Part shown: piece by piece, positions 56,586 to 64,000 of the stretch | Numbering within the stretch: the stretch's first letter is position 1 | Layout: each line of letters starts with the position of its first letter | Source of the DNA: Rhizophagus irregularis | Lineage: Eukaryota; Glomeromycota; Glomeromycetes; Glomerales; Glomeraceae | Length of the DNA: 64,000 nucleotides | Assembly (NCBI RefSeq): GCF_026210795.1 | Contig: NC_089444.1 | Location: forward strand, 1,416,501-1,480,500 | Direction of reading: 5' to 3' | The notes under the pieces: generated by a model | Told to the model about the DNA's origin: nothing | Databases searched by the model: none | What the model saw: only the letters and a program-made list of their open reading frames with translations | Translations under genes and position numbers: made by a program

Positions 56586-59512
56586 TTATATTTTACAGTC
56601 TAAACATTCATTATCAAGATCCTCTGTAAAAGGATTAAGTAGTCGAGATGTATATATGGCTTGGGGATGAATAGGTGGTTTTCCGTTCTTATTAATACTT
56701 CTATATTTTTCTGATTCTTGAAATTGCTTTTTAATTTCATTATCATCTTGTGAACGATATGAATTATAAAATGAAATAATGGTTTTTTCTATTTCAGCAA
56801 TATTCGGTCTATTGACAGGATTTAAATCCCAACACTTTTTCATCAAATCAATATAAAATCCAGGTGCTTCTGGCTCATTTATTTCAGGTCTAATTCCTTT
56901 GCATATATCTAATACTAGAAGATGATCATGTGCACAATTGGAGAAAGGTTGTCTTTCAGTCGCTGTAAAATACATGATCATACCAAAACTATATATATCT
57001 GCTGCTTGAGTATAAGGTTTACCTCTTAATACTTCAGGAGCTACATAAGGCATAACTCCATAAATATTTGTTTCATCTATATTACCAATTTCTCCACATA
57101 ATCCCATATCTGAAATATAATTTGAAGTAAATAAATGTATTTCTTTAAATAATATATTTCCTATGTGAAAATCACGATGAACCATTTGCTTTTGATGAAT
57201 TTCTTTAAGACCATTAATTACATTATCTAATACTTTCAATTTAATAAACCAATCAAAATATTTTGAATTTTTATTCATCCAATAATTAAAATTTCTACCT
57301 TCCGCATATTGAAGAATCATAATATAATCTTTTGTGAGTGGATTTTGAGATATTCCATATACTCCAATAATTTTACCGGAATTATCAAAATTATTAACTG
57401 AATATGCTTTAACCTAAAAAAAAAATTTATATATAAATATTATTACATATCATAAAATGTTTTGATGATTAAAATTGTATAATTACCTCATTTAAAAATT
57501 CATTGTTGATATTTTGTGAATTATTTAAACACTTTAATGCAACTTTCTTATCTGAATTTCTTATCCACTTATTTTTATCTTTATAATAACGTAATGGGCC
57601 ATTCTTCCATACTGCTGAATATACTGTAGAAAAACCACCTTGACCTATTTTTTCAATATCACTAAACTGATTATATGGTATCCATTCAAATAAGATATCT
57701 TCGTAAAGATTAATTTTTGATTGCATTTCTTGAATCAAATCATCAATTTTTTCATTCCCACTGATCCAATTTGTAAAAATTTTTCTCTGTCCAATAATTC
57801 CACTATATTTTACATAACATTCTTTAAAATATTCTTGAGAATATTCATTATAAAGAACTATAATATAACCATCTGTATTTGGTTTTCGAGTTATTCCATA
57901 TATTTTATCTTTACTCAAAATATCTTTTTTTATTAAATAATTTTTAGCCTATTAATAAAAAAAAAATTATAATTAAAGAGAAGAATTTAAAATTTATAAA
58001 GAAAACTCATACCTCATTTAAAAAATCATCAATCATAGTTTGTGAGTAATTAAAGCATTTCAGGGTAACCACTTTATCTGATTCTCTTATATATTTCTTT
58101 TCTTTCAAATTATAATATAATGGGCCATCCTTCCATATTGCTGAATATACTGTGGAGAACCAACCTTTGCATATTTCCTCAATATCGTAAAACTGGTTAT
58201 ATGGTATCCATTCCAATGTTATATTATTATAGCTTATTTTTAACTGCGTCTCTTGAATGAAATTATCAATTTCTTTATTTTCGCTGGTCCAATTCACAAA
58301 ATTTCCTTTTAAGTAAACTATCTGACATGGTTTACACCACTTATATTCTGTCTTTGTATATGTTTTATCACATTTCACACAATACTCGTCAAAATATTTA
58401 TCGAGAACCATAATATAATCTTTTGTGTCTGGATTTTGAGATATTCCATATATTTTATTTTCATGGCAGTCATTATTTTTTATTAAATATTTTTTAGCCT
58501 ATTAAATAAAAAAAGTTATTATAATTATTATAATTAAAAAAAAAAAGATTCATTTTATATATAGTTCGTACCTCACTTAAAAATCTGTTAATGTCATTTC
58601 GTGAATTGTTTAAACATTTTAAAGCAACTTCTTTACTAGAATTTCTTGTCCAATTCCGTGTCATAATATCATAATGTAATGGACCATCTTTCCATACTGC
58701 TGAATATATTGTAGCAGAATCGCTATTTCCTACCCCTTCAATTTTATTAAACTGATTGTATGATATCCATTCAACCACTATATCAGATGAATCATGAATC
58801 TGTGATTGCGTTTCATGAATAAAATCATCAATTTCTTCATTTCCACTTGTAAAATTTTTTATATGACATGGTTTACACCAATAGTACATTATATTTGTAT
58901 ATTTTTCACCACATTCTTTACAATATCCATTTTGTAAAACTATGATATATTTATTTGTATTTGGATTTTGTGATAATCCATATATTTTAAGATCTTTATT
59001 ATTAGTCGAAAATTGTTCGATCTATTGTTATATATGTATTTAAAAATTATTTTATTAAAAATAGATAAAAATAGATAAATAAATAAATAAATCACATACC
59101 TTTTTCAGAATTTCATGAATCTCATTTTGTGGATTATCTAAACACTTTAAACCAACTTTAATATTAGGTACTCTTACATATCCTCTTGTGGGCAAATCAT
59201 AACGTAGTTGGCCATCTTTCCATATTGCTGAATATATTGTAATAATATCATCTTTTCTTATCTCTTTAATATCACCAAAACTATCGTATGGTATCCATTC
59301 AAATAATATTTCGCGTCGGTATTTAATTTTTAATTGCTTTTGTCGAATAAACCAATTAATTCTTTTATTTCCACTGGTCCAATTTTTAAAATTTTTTTTA
59401 AATAATTATTTTGACACGATTTACATATAAACTCTACTAAAAACCCTGGTACAGAACAAAAAAAACATTTCCTTACAGGTCCCTCATTTATTGTGTTTTT
59501 CCGATATGGCAT
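56586..59512 (-). CDS. TKL-type protein kinase with four tandem N-lobe segments
   Basis: Predicted exons: 59512-59100, 59021-58572, 58498-58013, 57948-57487 and 57413-56586, GT-AG, with phase-0 junctions after FLNE-type ends. Each of the first four carries a WIPYN/WIPYD/WISYN motif, KDG (KNG in the last), and a beta-3 Lys (VGLK, VALK, VTLK, VALK). Only the last has a full Gly loop (GQGGFSTVYSA). The C-lobe has canonical HRDFHIGN, SDMGLC and VAPEVL, so it is likely active. The first exon is short by one A in an A8 run at about 59393-59400 (codons after NYLKK), which shifts frame before the WTSGN linker. Either the copy is damaged or the base is a homopolymer error. It is a paralogue of the 4.6-9.4 kb gene. 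Confidence 0.85.
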
Positions 59513-59519
59513 AATATTA

Positions 59520-59765
59520 TTTGAAATTAAAAGAAAAAAAGGTTTTATAATGCAAAAAATCGATGTGCACAATCCTATATATTCTGCGCATAATATGTAT
59601 AAAGACATTTGATTGGATCAATAAAATCACACAAATTTCATTACTATTACTTTTACTATAAACGGAAATAATTTTTTTTTTTGCTATTACGCGTAAATAA
59701 AATGAATCGGTTCTATTTTTTCGAAGAAAGTTCCATTTGTAACACTTTGTTAATAACCTGCAACA
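59520..59765. promoter_or_regulatory. Upstream region of the four-N-lobe kinase
   Basis: AT-rich DNA before the ATG at 59512. No defined promoter element can be supported. An upstream in-frame ATG at 59608 would add a hydrophobic stretch not seen in the paralogue. Confidence 0.3.
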
Positions 59766-59769
59766 AATA

Positions 59770-60200
59770 AATTATCGCTGTTTTCAAAATGATGTACTCA
59801 GTTAAATTTGAATAAAAAAAAAAGAAACCGAAAACCGGACGAAATATGGACAAAAAATGGACGAAACCGGGCGAATATTGATATTCGAATATACAATCAC
59901 AAATAAACTGCGTACACCATTTAGAGTTTCCATTTGAAAGAAATGTAAATTCGAATATGATTCGAATCTCACATGATATTCAAATCTCGAATCTCTCAAA
60001 AAATATCTATTACTCTTTTTTTAATTAATAATTTGACGGAAATATCTAAATAAATTAATTAAAAATTAAAATGCTAGGCGTAAGAACTGTGTTACAATTA
60101 TTTGTAATAAATAGTATATTCGAATCACATGATATATTCGAATATCACATAACCATGATTTATAAACGAATATACCATTTTGAAAACAGCGATAAATAAT
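59770..60200. mobile_element. Inverted-repeat element (MITE-like)
   Basis: ATTATCGCTGTTTTCAAAAT at about 59772-59791 is matched in inverted orientation by ATTTTGAAAACAGCGATAAA at about 60177-60196. The interior has repeated TTCGAAT motifs. Target duplication is ambiguous (AAATAA-type). Confidence 0.6.
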
Positions 60201-60337
60201 TCACCTAAAGAATGGCCGACCATCGAAACTTTTGAAATAAAAGGTTTATGAGATGTATTCCATCCAATATTATACTACATTTTTCTATACCTTCCTCAGT
60301 GAGAAGTCACTGAAGTACTTTTTTTCACTTCTATTTA

Positions 60338-60566
60338 CCGTATTTTGCGGGCCACAGTACCCCCCCTATGCACAGTACCCTACAAAAAAGAACTCCCATT
60401 TTCTACCGATTTTATTATTTAAAATAATTTAATAAATACCTAGGTATTACTCATGAGTTTTATACATATCTACTAATAATAAAAACTCACACAATGGTGG
60501 GGGGTATAAGGTCAAAACCTCTGAAATCTGTATCATACCCGGGGTACTGTGGCCCCCGTTATACGG
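60338..60566. mobile_element. Tc1/mariner-type MITE
   Basis: The 229-bp element has termini CCGTATTTTGCGGGCCACAG and, reverse-complemented, CCGTATAACGGGGGCCACAG, continuing into GTACCCC (about 27-bp arms). TA is duplicated at 60336-60337 and 60567-60568. The interior is noncoding. Confidence 0.82.
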
Positions 60567-60734
60567 TACCCGACCTAGAGTTTCGAACAGGATTTATTTT
60601 TTAAATCCGAATAAAACCGAATTCCTTCGGTTCAATCCGGATTTAATAAATCCGATTTCCTTATTCTGACTTCTTTCTGATTTAATTGTGTACCGAATCA
60701 AATGAAATATGGAAATCATTCAGGTTCATTGGTA

Positions 60735-60945
60735 CTGTACGGTCAGATCAGTCGCTTCTAAAAATAGATTTTATTTGTCACCACCATCACACCCTAATGA
60801 CCTAATCCATAAGTATCTGTAGTCAAAATCCTATTTGTTACACCTACCTTCTATGGTCACGTGCTGGGCTGGTTGGGACGTGTTTATTAGTAAAATCTAT
60901 TTTTTGCTAAACTGTACTGATTTGTTCAATACAGGGACGAGAGTC
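60735..60945. mobile_element. Probable small MITE
   Basis: ACGGTCAGATCAGT...AAAAATAGATTTTATT on the left is partly complementary to AGTAAAATCTATTTTTTGCT...CTGTACTGATTTG on the right. About 210 bp overall. The ends are imprecise, so this is a tentative call. Confidence 0.4.
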
Positions 60946-60949
60946 ACGA

Positions 60950-62780
60950 GACGGTATATGTTTAATTTTGCGTGCCCCTTTTTTAAAGTCACATGACTCT
61001 GATGATCGTTTTGATCTGATATTTTCGTAATGTAATATTAGGGAGAAATAGTTTCATTTCCTTGTAAATCATTGATCTTGCTGTTTTATCTTATCAGTTA
61101 AAAGAACTTCTATTTTACTCTCAAAATTCAAGGGAATAATTATACCAGTCTAAGATTTCCTGTTGACCAGATTTTATTGCTTCCTCAAATAAATAAGACG
61201 GCTGAGCAAAAGAAGTCGCTTTCAGTAGAGCCATTGATACGGATGAACACACCCTGTCCTATGATATCAATACGTCATATTCAGTTGAGGTCAAGTGACT
61301 CTGATCGGTTCCAAACTCTCGTCAGTTGGCTCTTACTAATTTCCATTTTAATTTTTTCATACTAGGATCTTAGATACCAAAATACACTGTATATAAAAAG
61401 TCAGACCCCTGTTATGTATACCTGATCACGAAATTATTAATTAATTTCTGAGTATTGTAAAAATTATGTATAAATTTCAAGCGATTAATTATTTTAATGA
61501 AGCTCAAACTGTACTTATCTATTTTGGTAATAATTATTCAACTTTATTATCTCATAAGGGGAAATGTAAGAAAAATTTCATTTTATTTATTTTTTAAAAT
61601 AGAAAAAAAAAATGTTGATATAGAAAAAAAAAGAAATTTTTAAATTTGGTCTGATATAATGGGTCAATGAAACGATTACATCATCATCTACTACTAGGTT
61701 CTTTAAGTTACACAAGTTATTGTATGGAGAATAGAGATATGTAAATGATAGACGGTTACAAATTTCATTAAATTTCATATTCCTAATTTATATAAAAGAT
61801 TATGATAAACGATAATTTAATTCATTACTTTTTGAATCAAACCGAATATAGAATTTGATCCTAAAAAATATCTGGGGTTAGACCAAAAATGTCCAAAAAA
61901 ATTGATGATCTAATAGAAGAGATTTGATTTTTTTATTATCTTCAATTTATCTTTAATTTTTAATTTCCCTTAAATGGAGAGAAGAATAACGTTAAATTAA
62001 AATTGTATTCCATTTATATATATATAAAAATAAAATCAAATTATTATGTATTTATCATCCTTAATTATTTCAAAATTTTTTTTTTCACTGGTATGTGTTA
62101 TATAACACGTAAATAATTATTCATTGTGTTAACAATATTCATTTATTCATTTATAAAGGATGATTAAAAAAGAGAATTTCGTTAATTCGTAAGGAAAAAA
62201 AAAGAAAAAAAAGAGTATCATTAAATTGTATTCATTTAACCCTTGATACAAGATAAATTCGCCAAGAAAAAAAAAATTGTACCCCTTAAAAGTATTCTCA
62301 TATTACCTTTGATAAATGACCAATTTTAAATAGTAAAGAGTTAAAAGCATTTTATGGTATTTGAGAACCTGGAGCAATGTTACACATTTATTAAATATCT
62401 CAATACTCATGATATTCACATTATAATAAGTTTAATAATTGATCACTTGGAATTTGATAATTTCCTTAATCATCATTTTTCTTTCTGATTTATGGGATTT
62501 TCGGTAAAATGTGGATACGATTATCATGTTAATCTTAGAATGAACATTTTTTATGCTTATATCCTAAATGAAAAATTTTTTTACATACTCCCCTTTTAAG
62601 CACTTTTTTCGTATAAAAATAACTAATACATATTTCTAAAAACAAAAAAAAAAAAAAGAAAATAATAAAATAATAATAAATTGAACGAAAATATTATTTC
62701 GAATCAAAATTGAGAAATAAGGAACGGAGTTTTCTTCCTAATTCTAAAGAGATAATACTTAATTCATTCTACTTACTTAC
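60950..62780. other. Intergenic DNA upstream of the P450
   Basis: AT-rich with A homopolymers. Open frames at 61177-61365 and 61587-61778 have no supporting features. No RNA gene is seen. Confidence 0.45.
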
Positions 62781-62791
62781 AATATATAAAA

Positions 62792-64000
62792 ATGTTTTCG
62801 ATAATGGAATTTTTACGTTCCCTTATAGCAATTTTTTTATTGCAATTTGGAATTATTTTATTGGCAAAATTCGTCGTATTACGTAAAAAACAAAACCAGA
62901 CCAATAAACTACCAAATTTACCACATCCACGTCCATTTCCGTTTATAGGAAATTTGTTACAATTGAGAACTCGACCATTAGAAAAACTTAATAAATGGAG
63001 GAAGGAATTTGGTCCAATTTATAGTATAGAATTAGGACAAAGACATTTTATTGTATTAAATAATCATGAAGTAGTAAATGACCTTATAGTAAAATGTGGT
63101 TCATTATATTCTTCAAGATATAATTTTCATAATACAAATTCTATTTTGATTAAAAGTAATTTAATCGCTTTAACTCCTTATGGTGATAAATGGAAAAGAG
63201 ATAGATCTATTGCTTATAGTGCTCTTACTTCTCGTCCTATTAAAGCTTATTATAAATATATTTATAATGATTCAGATATCCTTCTTAAAGATTTAATGAT
63301 GAAAAATGGTGGTTCTATTTACCCTTTACAACTTATTAAAAAATTTGTTTTATCAAATATGTTGAATATTTTATTTGGTGGTCAATCAGGTCAAGATGTC
63401 GACTTTTTTAATGATGTTATGGAAGTCATGGATGATATATCCGAATTTTCTTCTCCTAAAAGTATTATATATGATATTATGGTATGTATTATATAGAAAT
63501 TGTAATATAATATAATTATTAGTTCCTAATTTTTATATTAATTCTTTTTCTTCTATTTTTTTTTTTAAAGCCCGCTTTAAATTTCGTGTATAAACCAAAT
63601 ACCGATAAAGCAGAAAGATTACATAAAAGAATGGAACAAATCTTTTCTTCAAAATATGATCGATTCTTAAGGGATTATGCTCAAAATAATCAAGATAATA
63701 AACTTCCACCAAGTTTTCTTTTACAAATTCAAGATGCGATTGCCGAAAAAGAAAATAATACCATAGAATATCATGAAATCTGGGAAATGTTGATTGGTTT
63801 ACTTAATGGAGCTATGGAAACTGAAGTAAATACTTTAATGTGGACGTTAGCATGTTTAGCAATTAATCCTGGAGTACAAGAAGAAGCTTTTCAAGAAATA
63901 GATGAATTATGTAAAAACAAACCAACTTTTGATGATGAAGCGGATTTACCATATATTAGCGCTATTATTAATGAATCATTAAGATATAGACCTCCTACCC
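62792..64000 (+). CDS. Cytochrome P450 (5' part, cut by the window end)
   Basis: Exon 1 (62792-63481, 230 codons) starts with an N-terminal membrane anchor (about residues 7-27, LRSLIAIFLLQFGIILLAKF), then a Lys-rich stop-transfer and the proline-rich hinge LPHPRPFPFIGNLLQL. The 89-nt intron 63482-63570 (GTATGT...TTTAAAG) is phase 0. Exon 2 runs from 63571 to the end and contains the I-helix region LLNGAMETEVNTLMWTL, where Glu replaces the usual Asp of AGxDT, and the K-helix ESLRYRPPT with the ExxR pair. The heme-binding cysteine loop lies beyond the window. It is probably an ER-anchored monooxygenase; substrate unknown. Confidence 0.93.

Noticed and set aside
59330-59608. 92-codon frame as a separate gene
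   Set aside because: It is the start of the four-N-lobe kinase read past the A-run frameshift.
1-64000. tRNA or rRNA genes
   Set aside because: I saw no cloverleaf-like GC-rich segment or rRNA signature by eye. A tRNAscan/Infernal run would be needed to be certain.

Overview
This is an AT-rich eukaryotic window with short introns (about 70-100 nt) and three expanded tyrosine-kinase-like (TKL) genes carrying the WIPYN signature before the kinase domain. It also holds Crinkler, BTB-TLDc, Uma2-like and F-box-like gene relics and many MITEs. Together these point to an arbuscular mycorrhizal fungus (Glomeromycotina, Rhizophagus-like). That assignment is inference from family content and style, not from a database search.

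Layout. 1-4.4 kb: a Mutator-type MITE, a purine tract and a 1.56-kb foldback element. 4.6-9.4 kb (minus): a TKL kinase gene in which one symmetric exon has been amplified, so seven tandem N-lobe segments precede a single C-lobe. 9.4-21.5 kb: intergenic DNA with Sel1, Crinkler and helix-turn-helix relics, a decayed hypothetical gene and several MITEs. 22.1-22.5 kb (plus): a small secreted cysteine-containing protein. 25.2-26.0 kb: a pyrimidine tract. 26.5-37.0 kb (plus): a possible 5' exon cluster, then an 8.4-kb tandem array, then a TKL kinase. 38.5-56.4 kb: mostly relics (Crinkler, Uma2-like, F-box-like, BTB-TLDc, zinc-binding, coiled-coil and transposon-like families). 56.6-59.5 kb (minus): a second multi-N-lobe kinase with four N-lobe segments. 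59.7-61 kb: MITEs. 62.8 kb to the end: the 5' part of a cytochrome P450.

The most striking signal is the array at 27.0-35.4 kb. About 77 units of roughly 86-120 bp each carry a branch-point-like CTAAC, a 3' splice site ending TAG, then a triplet, then a 5' splice site GTAAGT. In 74 units the spacer between AG and GT is exactly 3 nt, although the triplet varies among 15 sequences and the flanks differ. Read in the phase set by the upstream exons, full inclusion gives no stop codon through the first 53 units. A possible 1-nt exon at 35445 then restores the phase needed to enter the kinase exon. I propose a kinase gene with a long run of single-codon micro-exons (or recursive-splicing ratchet points). 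Transcript data would decide this.

The three kinase genes share a theme: exon-plus-intron units that keep the reading frame are amplified in tandem. These are whole N-lobe exons in two genes, 3-nt micro-exons in the third, and a C-terminal exon duplication in that same gene.
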